This document shows, in pieces, positions 32,476 to 43,838 of a stretch of 64,000 nucleotides of DNA. Made by a program: the position numbers and the translations under genes. The stretch is from positions 1,791,001-1,855,000 of the forward strand of contig JAOTOL010001562.1 in assembly GCA_034440575.1 (NCBI GenBank), written 5' to 3'. How positions within the stretch are numbered: the first letter of the stretch is position 1; every line of letters begins with the position of its first letter. A model generated the notes under the pieces. The model ran no database searches. It was not told the DNA's origin and worked only from the letters and a program-made list of their open reading frames with translations. Source of the DNA: Imbricaverruca yamaguchii (lineage: Eukaryota; Arthropoda; Thecostraca; Neoverrucidae).

Positions 32476-32616
32476 ATCATTATAAGAATATAGGGCTTGC
32501 TTTTCAGTATTACAGGGAGGGCTGATTGACAGTTTTGGTGGGCAACTGGTGAAGTGTACAGAGTGCAACCAAGAAGGGCCCTTGTGGCTCATAGTTGCAC
32601 TAATCTTTTATGTCTT
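32476..32616 (+). mobile_element. 5'-truncated CR1-like LINE 3' end inserted in the minisatellite
   Basis: 141 bp starting ATCATTATAAGAATA and ending ATCTTTTATGTCTT. They match the 3' ends at 34230-34425 (opposite strand) and 40810-40945. The insert is bounded by TATGGGTGCAA on both sides (32465-32475 and 32617-32627), an 11-bp direct repeat. The caveat is that the host array is itself repetitive. Confidence 0.75.
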
Positions 32617-33020
32617 TATGGGTGCAATAACACGTGCAGTGTAGGGATGGGAGGATCAATACCTGCAGTGTGGGTATGGGTGCAATTACACGTGCAGTGT
32701 AGGGATGGGAGGATCCATGCCTGCAGTGTGGGTATGGGTGCAATTACACGTGCAGTGTAGGGATGGGATAGTCAATGCCTGCAGTGTGGGGATGGGAGCA
32801 ATGATACGTGCAGTGTAGGGATGGGAGGATCAATACCTGCAGTGTGGGGATGAGAGCAATAATATGTGCAGTGTATGGATGGGGTAATCAATACCTGTAG
32901 TGTGGGGATGGGAGCAATGGTACGTGCATTGTAGAGCTGTGAGCAACGATTGCTTGCAGTATGGAGCTGGATAAATCATTCCTTGCAATATAGGGTTGAG
33001 AGCAACGGTTCCTTGCAGTA
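32617..33020. repeat. 29-bp minisatellite, right part, decaying
   Basis: The array resumes directly after the LINE tail. Units alternate between TGCAATTACACGTGCAGTG and CAATGCCTGCAGTGTGG types and become more diverged towards 33020. Confidence 0.88.
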
Positions 33021-33027
33021 TAGGGAT

Positions 33028-33059
33028 GGGATTAGTCATTCACTGCAATGACTAATCCC
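33028..33059. other. Perfect 13-bp inverted repeat (hairpin)
   Basis: Arms GGGATTAGTCATT (33028-33040) and AATGACTAATCCC (33047-33059) enclose a 6-nt loop CACTGC, at the right edge of the 29-bp array. Confidence 0.9.
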
Positions 33060-34229
33060 AGACAAATGTGCGGATCTGAGTACGAATAACTTTGGTTTCT
33101 TGCGACACATTCATCTGCTAGGACATACAGTCATCAAACGCTCATAACGGTCGGTCGCAGGTGGACTTAGAGGTGGGAGTAATAATTCCTTGAATAGTAT
33201 GGATAGGATGACAATTCGGTTTATGTGCGGACTATGGTAACACTGTGTGCATTGTAGGGATTGGGTGAGTGAGGAGCCCGGAGTACTTTTGTCTTGGAAA
33301 CCCTGCTCGAAGGAAATTCAGCATTGGGCCTTTCGCGTGGACGAAGTATTATGGACCCCAAAATACACTGAGAATCCCTCTCCCACACAGAAACGCATGA
33401 GGAGGGGCCTCCACCGGTGAATGAAGGGATGGGACTAACCTTACGTGAAGAGCAGAGAAAGCAAGCGGCAATGACGACGCGCAAAACGCATGGGTAGGGA
33501 GGGAAAATTTATGGTCATCATTCCGCTATGATACTTACAATCCCATCCAAGCACTGTAGTAGCTCAACAGAGTCACATGTTAAGTCTGCAGGTCGCAAGC
33601 TAGATCAACATTGGGGTATAATGGTCCTTGAAAAGTGTGCAAGTAACACCCGTGGCATGTACACTGTGCAGTAGGGGTTACAGCCTTTTAACGCGTGCCT
33701 AAATGGAACAAGTAGTGACATCTATACTTCACGCTTGGTACCAGGCCCCAATCCGCTGGCCACACTGAGACGCCTAACGCGCCAGGCGGACGACAGGATA
33801 CCTCTAGTTTCCATAATCTTCCGCCAGGTGTCAACCCACTCGCGCTATATTCGAACGGCGCCTGAATAAAGCCATTTGCGAAAAATGGACTCCATGAGAA
33901 TAAAAAAACAATTACGCGACGCAAAAACACCGCCTAAGAACAGCCTTCAAGGGCGAGCTAGCACCACAAGAATCTTGGCACGGATGGGAACCAGAGTTCC
34001 AAAGCGGACATTTTCTTTGAGGCCGAGGGACTAGTTGATTCAATTTTCTTCAATGTGCTATTTGATCCAATATATTGAGACAAGCACACTTTTTCGCTCA
34101 CAACTATCAAAGCTTTCCTTTTCTCACCAGTTCCGCGCCCTCCGTCCCGCACTGTTCCCAGCATAGCCTTAGACACATGAACGCACTCGTGCAATACCAC
34201 TGCACATCCAACAGCATTCCGGTACCCAT
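33060..34229. other. No gene recognised
   Basis: Unique sequence without repeats or supported genes. Confidence 0.4.
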
Positions 34230-34425
34230 ATAGATATAAAGACATAAAGACATAAAAGGTTTGTGCAAGTATGAGCCACAAGGGCCCTTCTTGGTTGCAC
34301 TCTGTACACTGAACCAGTTGCCCACAAAATCTGTCAATCAGCCTTCCCTGTAATACTGAAAATCAAGCCCTCTATTCTTATGATTGTCTATGCTATTTTT
34401 TAAAGATGTTTTAAAGGTATAGCTG
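34230..34425 (-). mobile_element. CR1-like LINE 3' end, minus strand
   Basis: The reverse complement contains the same tail as the other copies (CATAGACAATCAT, AATAGAGGGCTTG, GAGTGCAACCAAGAAGGGCC). It ends in repeated ATGTCTTT units, the typical short-repeat 3' end of this family. Just upstream in element sense, a degenerate C-terminal coding piece (FKTS-KNSIDNH) matches copy 40385-40945. Confidence 0.7.
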
Positions 34426-34647
34426 GATGCGCTCCTCCGACCTGTGCTCAGGGTTCCTGCAGCCTCTGCAGAAGTCTTGTAGCCGTCTCAAGAACCTCCG
34501 ACTGATTGCTTGATTATTTGGGCTTAAGTGTGCCTGAACTGATAGTGCCTGTGTGGCGCCCATCTCACGAGCCTCCACAGTCGTCCCCGACAGTCGTCAC
34601 ACCTGACAAGGCGTGACGACCAGGAAGAACCTACAAGTGGAAATTAA

Positions 34648-35410
34648 ATGTCAGACCTAGTGCTTACAAATGAGGAAAATGTGGTGCAAGATGTAAACAT
34701 AGGAAAGACCTCTGGTAATTCTGATCATAACATCATTCGCATTTACTTAAATGCTATAAGTGTAGGGAACAATAATACATTAATTCTAAATTTTGCAAAA
34801 AGGAATTACAATAAATTTAGGATCTTCCTGAGTGAAATTCACTGGCAAGAGTTACTGTTGGGTTTAGGTGATAGGCCTAGATGCTATTATAGGCCTAGAT
34901 GCTTATTTATGTGGAAAGTGCTAGAAGGTAAGCTGTGTCAAGATTAGGATAAGCTCATTACCGATAGGCGAATTCGACTGAACAAGGTTAAGCACCTTTC
35001 ATGGCCAAGGAATATAAAACAATTGCTGCGGTAAAAATGTAGGTGCTGAAGAAACTAAAAGATCAAAACTCTGCGGCAAACCTAGAAGCATGTAGAATAG
35101 CTAGAAATAAAGTTGTGTGTTAGGGCATCTAAAAGGACTAGAAATAAATTAGCTCGAGTCCAGCAGGAAATGCTAAAAGATTCTTCAGCTTCAACGAATT
35201 TAAATGTAAAAATATACTGTAAGTTACCCGGAGGTAAATGGTGAAATAACAGTTGATTATTGACATATTCGAGTCTATAAGCAAGCAGTTCTTACCAGTC
35301 TCTACTAAAGATAACTCAAGTACATTTGAAAGCATCGAAGGTGATATGGATATGACAGGAGATAAGTTGGAAAATATTATAATAACAATGGAAGCTGAAC
35401 AAAACTAGTT
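34648..35410 (+). pseudogene. CR1/Jockey-like LINE fragment, endonuclease C-terminus and linker
   Basis: Translation begins SDLVLTNEENVVQDVNIGK and contains GNSDHNIIRI, the conserved end of apurinic-type LINE endonucleases (the SDH motif), then a KRNYNKFR-like linker. Further downstream, degenerate pieces (ARNK, ASKRTRNKLARVQQEM, DKLENIIITM) are split by stops and shifts. The reverse transcriptase core is missing. It lies next to a minus-strand 3' end of the same type of element (34230-34425). Confidence 0.7.
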
Positions 35411-36024
35411 GCAGAGCCACCACCAATTATTTTGCCCCTATTAGTAAGAGCAAGATCATTGGTGGTGGATGGGGGGATATTTGTGCTCGTAGGCAGGCAC
35501 TGTGCAGGCCGCTTTAAGCAGGCATATGGGTGAAGCAGATCGGAAGTTAACAATTGGGCATGGATGTGGAGGTTGTAATGCAATATCGGGTGAACGGTGA
35601 TATATAAGCTGGGGTAGAACGTTCCTTTGAAACTTGGATATGGTATTACTAGGGTGTGTGTCTTTTTCTCATTTAACGGCATCTCTCGTTTCTAGGCTTA
35701 ACTCAGATGGGCACTTGTGGTATTGTAAAGCCCGATCACTATGACTTTATGACTCTTAGCCAGTCATGATCTTCGACCCGACGAGCCTTGGGACGCGTCC
35801 TCATTTAACGCCGCCTTGCATGCAGGCCGTGATAAACTAATATCACAAATAATTGTCCTTGCAGCGCGCCGAATCGAACGCAAACAAACCGTTTTTTTTT
35901 TGCTGCAAGATGGCCCACGCCCTCAACAAGTTTTGTAAGCACATTCTTGACGTAGCAGGATCTATTGTCATCATAGGGACATTCTAGGTGTCACAAGGAT
36001 ACTCTTGTTAGGAGAAATCGCATA
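35411..36024. other. No gene recognised
   Basis: Unique sequence with a T-run at 35891-35900. Confidence 0.4.
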
Positions 36025-36190
36025 GGGCGCCAGTAGCTCAGTGAGTAAGCAGAGCGTCTGCAAAACCAGAGGCACCGGGTTCGACTCCCCATGATGCCCA
36101 CCCTTCCTGTCAGGGTGAGAGGCAGGCGACGTCGTTCGGCCTCGGGTGGTGCGTCATAAAGCCACACAAACCACCACAGTCGCTGTCACA
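36025..36190 (+). mobile_element. tRNA-derived SINE-like unit
   Basis: Pol III internal promoter boxes are clear: A box TAGCTCAGTGAG (36034-36045) and B box GGTTCGACTCC (36078-36088), a perfect consensus match at normal spacing. The D-stem GCTC/GAGC pairs, but the anticodon loop has 6 nt and the acceptor and T-stems are mismatched, so a working tRNA is unlikely. A body with GGTGCGTCATAAAGCCACAC follows. The 3' boundary is uncertain, and no target duplication was found. Confidence 0.55.
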
Positions 36191-37160
36191 AGGTCTTCCA
36201 GCCGCTGCATCGTGTACTTGCCGATCACAGGTTGCCCTCGTCGGAACGAGGGCCAGGACACCCCTGGAACTATCCCAGCTCCTGGTCGTCATACGAGGCG
36301 TATTAGCAGTCTCAATAGTGTGGCTTGGATCAAGAACACACGTGGGGAGAATGGCAGAGACGTTCGCGTTGCAACGTTCCCTTGTCCGGCCACTCTTCCA
36401 GGACATATTTGACATATTAACGGGGCGGGGGCTCAATCTTCAATCTAGTCGTCACCCATTCCCCACACCCCAGTAATCACACAATATTGGGAGACTGGTG
36501 GGAATGAAGGTTATATCGAATTGCTTTTAGGGACCCCGTAAACATGAGATATAAATACACGTTTTCAATACTAAGAACCTGGAATATGTGTGAAATGCAT
36601 GCAGAAACGCTTTAAAATGACAAAATAACACAAAATACTAATCTGCATAGCCACGACAAACGACGCTAAAATATAACAAAACCAACAACAACAAAAAAAA
36701 AACGAAAGAAATATACAGTGCAAACATGCAAAGTTTCTGACAGGGCGTTCATGCTTGGCTGATCATGAGTGTTGCCATGGAATATGGACAGGGGAGGGGA
36801 ATTAGATGATTATAGGTCGAGTTTCTCCATCCAACGCCACAGACGTAAAGTTAGACTTAAAAAAGCTTTGGGAACGCCCCCTGTCTCCCCCTGTGGTATC
36901 GACCATGTGGCTGATCTATCTCCCTCAATGGCTGAGCTTCTCACCCCTGTCGTCTGTATTCAGCATAGGACAAAATGTTGTTCACCGCACTGGCGGGCCG
37001 CAGAGTCGCTACATACATTTCTCAAATCGATAACATCGCCTGCGACTCCTATAGTGCTTCCACTTCCTGATGGGATGGGATGAAATTCTGACACAATTTC
37101 ATCGAAATATAATTCAGCATTGTTCGGTCTTTGTTAGTGGGGACAGTTCTGCCACCAGAC
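36191..37160. other. No gene recognised
   Basis: AT-leaning unique sequence with an A-run at about 36690. Confidence 0.4.
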
Positions 37161-37164
37161 TAGA

Positions 37165-37790
37165 TACTGACGGTAGGCAGTGGGGTATAGGCAGTCGGGT
37201 ATGGGCAGTGGTGTGTAGGCAGTGGGGTGTAAGCAGTGGAGTGTAGGCAGTGGGGTGTAGGCAGTCGGGTGTAGGCAGTGGGGTATGGGCAGTCGGGTGT
37301 GGGCAGTGGGGTGTAGGCAGTCGGGTGTAGGCAGTGGGGTGTAGGCAGTGGGGTGTGGGCAGTCGGGTGTAGGTAGTCGGGTGTGGGCAGTGAGGTGTAG
37401 GCAGTCGGGTGTGGGCAGTGAGGTGTAGGCAGTCGGGTGTGGGAGTGAGGTGTAGGCAGTCAGGTGTAGGCAGTCGGGTATGGGCAGTCGGGTGTAGGCA
37501 GTGGGGTGTGGGCAGTGGGGTGTAGGCAGGCGGGTGTAGGCAGTCGGGTGTAGGAGTGAGGTGTAGGCAGTGGGGTGTAGGCAGTCAGGTGTAGGCAGTC
37601 AGGTGCAGGCAGTCGGGTATGGGCAGTCAGGTGTAGGCAGTCGGGTGTGGGCAGTCGGATGTAGGCAGGCGGGTGTGGGCAGTCAGGTGTAGGCAGGCGG
37701 GTGTAGGCAGTCGGGTGTGGGCAGTCGGATGTAGGCAGGCGGGTGTGGGCAGTCGGATGCAAGCAGTCAGATGTAGGCAATCGGGTGTAG
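37165..37790. repeat. 14-bp minisatellite, about 45 copies
   Basis: The unit is GTAGGCAGTCGGGT with CAGTGGGGT, CAGTCAGGT and GTGGGCAG variants. A few 12-13-bp units occur (about 37440 and 37552). Confidence 0.95.
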
Positions 37791-37890
37791 GGTGCTGCGA
37801 GCAGATTGCGGAGTACGTTATCCTCGGCACATTATCAAAGAATATGCGGGAGTGACCCAAACCGAGGTGTATCACGTCACACTCACAGTC

Positions 37891-38230
37891 TTCTGAACAA
37901 CAGAATACAACAGAACACAGTCACAGTATCTGTGCCACAGAGCACACCACCCTGACCTGACCCAGACCGAGGTGTATCACGACACAGTCTCTGTCCCACA
38001 GATCACGCCCTGACCCGACCCAGACCGACGTGTATCATGATACAGTCACAGCCACAGTCATCTAAACAACATAACTCAACAGAACGCAGTCACAGTCCTT
38101 GTACCACAGAACACACCACCCTGACCTGACCCAGACCGAGGTATGCCACGACACAGTACCTCGGTGCCACAGAGCACACGACCCTGGCCTGACCCAGACC
38201 GAGTTGTATCACGAAACAATACCTCTGTGC
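37891..38230. repeat. Degenerate about 65-80-bp repeat
   Basis: Blocks CCTGACCTGACCCAGACCGA and GGTGTATCACGACACAGT recur four times (about 37951, 38011, 38120 and 38190) with variable spacing. Confidence 0.7.
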
Positions 38231-38365
38231 CAGATAGCATACCCAGCTCGTGCACGCGTCACGACCTTGGTGTGTGGAAGCCACGCCAGGCACTGCAGGC
38301 ACCACTTGCTAATGGCATGCAGATGCACTCACGCCGGAACGCTAGTCCGCAGTGCCAGGGAGCAT

Positions 38366-38765
38366 AGGCCCGACACTGCAGCCCGATGCACACGGAGAAT
38401 AAGTCAGACCCTGCAGTCTGATGTACAGGGACCATAAGCCCGACATTGCAGCCTGATGTACACGGAGAATATGTCGGACACTGCATCTTGATGCACAGGG
38501 AGAATAAGCCCGACACTGCAGCCTGATGTACACGGAGAATAAGTCCGAGACTGCAGCCTGATGTACACGGAGCATAGGTCCGACAGCATAGCCTGACGTA
38601 CAGGGAGAATAAGCCAGAGACTGCAGCCTGATGTATCGGGCGCATGAGTCCGCAACTGCAGCCTAATGTACAGGGAGCATATGCCTGATACTACACTTGG
38701 TATACAGGGAGCAGAAGCCCGATACTGCATCCTGATGTACACGGAACGTTAACGGACACTGCAGC
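38366..38765. repeat. About 36-bp minisatellite, about 11 copies
   Basis: GACACTGCAGCCTGATGTAC and GGGAGAATAAGCCC blocks recur every 35-37 bp. Copies are 80-90% alike by eye. Confidence 0.88.
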
Positions 38766-40314
38766 CTCCTCGTCAAAAGTCCAATTACGGTTTGTAGTGT
38801 TCAGATCCCAGTCTGTCGGGATTCAGCACGCTAGTCTCGCTCAATAAAACGCTGACATCACATAAGTGTTCCTCAAATCCAGAACAATGATATGATACTG
38901 GCGAGAAACGAAAACTTACCCGATTTAGAAGTTCGAGAAATCAAATATTCCCCTAGTAATGTATTCAAATTTCAACACGAAACTGGCCACTGAAAGCCAG
39001 TCAGTTTTCCGTGAATCTCGGATACTAAATTAATCGCTATCACTTCCCGAACATCATACCCAAAATGGGGGGGGGGGAGGACAAACCATAGACAGCGCCA
39101 GGATGCGCCGTCCATCACCGATATAGACCGGCGAGAACGAGGTGAGCGGATCGACGTTACCGGAGATGACCGGTCTAGAACACACAGCACGGTGATAAAC
39201 ACAGCCCAGGTGAACCGGCTCGGTGTGGGTCGACATCTGTCACCTGGCAGTGGTATAGCAGCCAGCACCACACGCGTCCGGTACCAGCCCTCCGCGCCGT
39301 CAAATGTCCAACACGAGAACAGCATCAGTCCGGACCAACTCACGCTATTCAGATCTGGCTGTGGTTCGAAGTTTTGGCGCAGGTCTGACCAATAACATAT
39401 TGATGCGGCCAGACGAGGTGGACGGCAAGCAGGAGACCGCCCAACCGGTGTTGCGGGAGTGTCACAAAAGATAGGTCAGTGTTAAAATAATGTTTTTTTG
39501 TCAGGTGTGAGATGTCGAAACGAGCACAGTAGGATGTCGAACTCTGTCATGGAAGTAGTGTCATTTCAAATAATTTTGAAGTCTTTCAGAATACAATTTC
39601 AGCCGATGGCGTACTTGTGACTGCACCTTCATCGGTTGTTTTGATATTCAGAATTTAGGAAGAGCTATATTCCGGATAGCGATAAAAAAATACACAAACT
39701 GGTGCTGTATGCCAGATCGCATTATAGATAATCACTTTCCTTGAAATTCCATTGCGAAATGTTCGTGTATCATCATTCCTTATCGAGAGCATGAGTATGA
39801 TACGTACAAACGAGGTATTCTTAGAAAGGAAACATGAAGACTTCATGAGCACGCGTCAAGTAGCAGGATGTCGATACTTCCCTGGAGAGGATGTTGATTA
39901 AGTGTTCAAAAAGTGGTATCTTCCACCCTATTTTACGAATAATTTAATACTGAGATAGACACACCGTCTCTGCACCGCGAGATAATTGGTGGACTCGACT
40001 ACCCGGGCTGGCAGTATTACAAGAATTGGACTGTTGGTGTGATGCAAGTCCGAATGTGACAACCCGCAATTCACATACATGCGGGGAGCTTTGTTGCAGA
40101 TTACTTCATATGGATGTTTCATTGAGAAGAAGGCAATTTCAGTTATGATGATCTCTCTGTTTGTTGCTTCAGTTCATGGCATCGATTTCCTTGTGATTAT
40201 GTGATATATCTCCATAGTTGATAGTATTATTGATTGTAAGTAGTACATAGTTCATGTCTTTATTTCCTAGACGTTTCATCTTTGAGCTGGCAAGCATTTT
40301 CAATGAAACATGCA

Positions 40315-40316
<2 letters not shown>
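38766..40316. other. No gene recognised
   Basis: Unique sequence with a G-run at 39067-39078. No supported gene on either strand. Confidence 0.4.

Positions 40317-40376
<60 letters not shown>
40317..40376. repeat. (TA)n microsatellite
   Basis: About 58 bp of pure TA immediately upstream of the LINE fragment. Confidence 0.97.
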
Positions 40377-40379
<3 letters not shown>

Positions 40380-40384
40380 CTGGC

Positions 40385-40944
40385 CAGTGCATATGGCAGG
40401 CTACATTTGGGAATAATGCATCCAAGCTTAGTCTCCTAGTTGTGAAAAAGATTGTTGGCTTTTAGAGAGAATACAAAAGAGGGCTACAAAAATGATTTAT
40501 GGTATACGCAACCTTGCATATTAGGAAAGATTGAAGAAATTGAATGTGTTTTCACTTAGATATAGAAGGCTGAGAGGAGATCTCATCGAGGTCTTTAAAT
40601 TTGTCCATGATCAAGAGAGGGGATATCCCAGGGGAATGTTTCAATTTAACAGAAATAATGCAATTAGAGGTCATCAATTCAAAACTAAAGTTAACCACAG
40701 CAGAACAAGGTTAAGACAGTCTTTTCACCAATAGGGCAATAGAACGCTGGAAACAGCTGCCAGAAACCATTGCCAGTAGCAGCACATTGAACATCTCTAA
40801 AAACAGCATAGACAATCATTATAAGAATAGAGGGCTTGCTTTTCAGTATTCCAGGGAAGGATAATTTGGTGGGCAACTAGTCGAATGCCCAAAGTGCAGC
40901 CAAGAAGGACTTTTGTGGACCATAGTTGCACTGATCTTTTATGC

Positions 40945-40945
<1 letters not shown>
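40385..40945 (+). pseudogene. CR1-like LINE fragment, C-terminus of the reverse transcriptase ORF and 3' end
   Basis: The degenerate reading contains LKKLN-FSLRYRRLRGDLIEVFK-like sequence, then RGHQFKTK and RTRLRQSF. After a +1 shift near 40730 it continues IERWKQLPETIASSSTLNIS. These are the hallmark motifs after the RT domain in CR1/L2-type LINEs. The 3' end matches 32476-32616 and 34230-34425 and runs into a (TA)n tract. It carries several stops and shifts and is not functional. Confidence 0.8.

Positions 40946-40947
<2 letters not shown>

Positions 40948-41022
<75 letters not shown>
40948..41022. repeat. (TA)n microsatellite at the LINE 3' end
   Basis: About 75 bp of TA follow the LINE terminal TTTATGCCTTTA, consistent with expansion of the short-repeat LINE tail. 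Confidence 0.95.
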
Positions 41023-41024
<2 letters not shown>

Positions 41025-41618
41025 ATATACATATACAAAAGTTGTAAATTTCTGGCTACCGCGCCTTCAAGGAAACATATTAGAAGGGAGCAGTGCAACG
41101 AACATGAAATATTGGCAGGTGGAAATACGGTCACTTGTAGACAATGTCAATTTATAAATAAACCCTCTGGCACCTTTAGGCTCGAATGGTTTTAACTGTC
41201 CCTATACGAAAAGATACAGCATGGGGAACAAGATCCTCGCCTAGCTCTACCACTTGTGTAGGGAGATCGTCATTAAATCGGCGTCACCATGAGTGACTTT
41301 TCCTGAAGACACCGGTTCCGTCAGTCTCCGAACTCTGGTGAGACGGGTGTGCGTGCCAGACCTGATATGAGTGGGCAATGTGATCCGGCTGTGACGAGGG
41401 TCTCAGCCAATGTAATCAGCTGAAGGTGCGTCTGATCTGACGGGAGGGTCTCGGCCAATGTAATCAGTTGAGGTGCGCCTGATATGAGAGGGTCTCCTCG
41501 GACTAGCTTCCTTTCCTGGCAGAGGAAGTTAGTCTTCGGTCTTTTTGGTCTCTTCGGTCTCTTCAGCCTTCTCAGGATGTGTCGAGTGCGGAATTTTCTC
41601 CGCGAAGAATGAGAACAC
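41023..41618. other. No gene recognised; short 50-60-bp duplication
   Basis: GGGTCTC(A/G)G(C/G)CCAATGTAATCAG occurs twice (about 41398 and 41446). The remainder is unique. Confidence 0.45.
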
Positions 41619-42212
41619 CGACTCCATGCAGGCCCAGGACGTCCACTCGTGCTGCGTGTGACCTGAGGGTAGACAGGGCCACGTTAGTCTGGCGACGCTC
41701 AGGCCTGGGGCCGCTGACTATGACCGGCCGACACGGCCTAGTCTGTCGACTGTGCAGGCCCAGGACGTCCACTCGTGCTGCGTGTGACCTGAGGATAAAC
41801 ACTGTTACGTTAGTCTGGTGACGCTCAGGCCTGGGGCCGCTGACTATGGCCGGCCGACACGGCCGAGCCTGTCGACTGTGCAGGCCCAGGACGTCCACTC
41901 GTGCTGCGTGTGACCTGAGGATAAACACTGTTACGTTAGTCTGGGGCCTGCGATTGCAGGCCCAGGACGTCCACTCGTGCTGCGTGTGACCTGAGGGTAG
42001 ACAGGGCCACGTTAGTCTGGCGACGCTCAGGCCAGGGGCCGCTGACTGTGGCCGGCCGACACGGCCGAGCCTGCCGACTGTGCAGGCCCAGGACGTCCAC
42101 TCGTGCTGCGTGTGACCTGAGGATAGACACTGTTACGTTAGTCTGGCGACGCTCAGGCCTGGGGCCGCTGACTGTGGCCGGCCGACACGGCCTAGTCTGT
42201 CGACTGTGCAGG
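41619..42212. repeat. About 126-bp tandem repeat, 5 units (one truncated)
   Basis: Each unit has CAGGCCCAGGACGTCCACTC, GTGTGACCTGAGG, then CTGGCGACGCTCAGGCC and GGCCGGCCGACACGGCC. The third unit is cut to about 70 bp and joined through GGGCCTGCGATTG at 41941-41954. Units alternate between GGGTAGACAGGGCCAC and GATAAACACTGTTAC forms. Confidence 0.95.
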
Positions 42213-43838
42213 CAGCACGACTGTCACGGAGGGTCGAGGTGTGGCTGGTCGTGCACGACCAACTGGCGGCCAGTGCAACACCCTACACACCCATCGCGTT
42301 TGTTCACCCGGAGACACAATATTACTTGTCCGTAGTGATCAAGTGGACCTGGCCCACAGTGACCTCAGGTGCCCTGATCCGTAGTAATCAGGTGGATCTG
42401 ACACCTGGTTCACCTGGACCGACGTGGCATGGCCCGCAGTGACCTGGGTGGCCCGGTCAGCAGCGTGCGGCGGTAACAGAAGTAGCCCTGCTCTGCGGCG
42501 GATTCGGTGTTCCGCCCGGACCCGGAGACAACCGAGCACCATTTGACGGCCGCCCCACAGACCACACAGCGCGCACATCGTCACCGTGAGCACATTGATG
42601 ATACGCACGGGCTGATTAGAATGCCCATGCCGCCCCTCCGCCAACCCGACAATGCCTGCCAACATCTCGCGCGCCATTTGCCGCCACTTTTTGAGGCGGG
42701 CAGCCGAGAGGCGCTTCCGGTGCGCTGGGGTGGCACTGACGACGGCGGCGGCCCATCCAACCTCGCTGACCTCGGGTCACGGGAGCCGTCTGGGGTCACG
42801 CCAGGTCACCGCTGACTGTACGTCCAGGAGACAAGGAGCGGCCCGAGGTGGTGCACAGACGACAGCGCACTTAGGTGTATGGGGAGAGGGGACATTGGGT
42901 GCCATCTCCACCGCCAGAGATAACCAGCGTTTGTCCTACAACACACGAGGAAAATCCCGACCATCGGGCAACATGTACACCTATCCCATTACTAACTGGC
43001 CACAGGTAGGATTATAAACACGCCACGACAGTGATAAATTAACCGTGAAATGAGATGAAATATGCCACTTTCTGAACACTGAATCGACATCCGTCCCGAG
43101 GATGTATCGACATCGTGCTTCCTGGTGCGTGCTTGTAAAGTGTTCATACATCGTTTCTAACAGTGTCTCATTTATAAGCATCATACTTATTCTCACCCTA
43201 ACGGTTCCGGGACCGTGATACCGAGCATCTCGTTGCGAAATTACACATAAAGAGATTACCTATGTTTTGCTATGTTACACAATGCCGGTTAATAACGTGA
43301 GTATTCGTATTGTTCTATTTCATTTCGATATCAACAAAGTAGGTACCCTTCAAAACACGCAAACAGGTACAGATATGTTCTCATTTGTCTAAAAACTGGG
43401 CTTCAGTGATTTCACAAGTATTTGAATTCGCATTATTTGTATGGCGATTTCGACATCATGCTACCCTCGCTTCGATATCTCACACCTTACGGGAAACCAC
43501 TATTTTGATGCTACGCCACGATGCCGAGCACTAGGACCGGCTGCACAGCTGGGTCTACAGCTACTGACATCCCATGATACTCCTGGAAGTCACACTGGAA
43601 CCATACTTTCACTTCAACTACGAGCGGGAAATTCGGCACGTTCTTTTGCACACATTGCAGCAATAGCCCCAGCCATTCGTGCCTGAAGAGGAGGTGACGG
43701 ACCCACACCATCGGCACTACGGTGACCGCAGGCTGGCCTGGCAGCCGACTCAGGCGTAACGCTCATGGGAAAGCAGGCTGCGCGTATCAGAGGGTCCACA
43801 ACAGGCGACCTGATGCAACACACACGACGCAGCGTAAC
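42213..43838. other. No gene recognised
   Basis: GC-rich to 43.0 kb, then AT-leaning. No supported gene. Confidence 0.4.

Noticed and set aside
34648..34947. Small 99-codon gene
   Set aside because: The peptide is the end of a LINE endonuclease (TNEEN, SDHNIIR), so it is a transposon relic and not a host gene.
36025..36099. Functional tRNA gene
   Set aside because: The anticodon loop has 6 nt and the acceptor and T stems are mismatched. A SINE-like head fits better.
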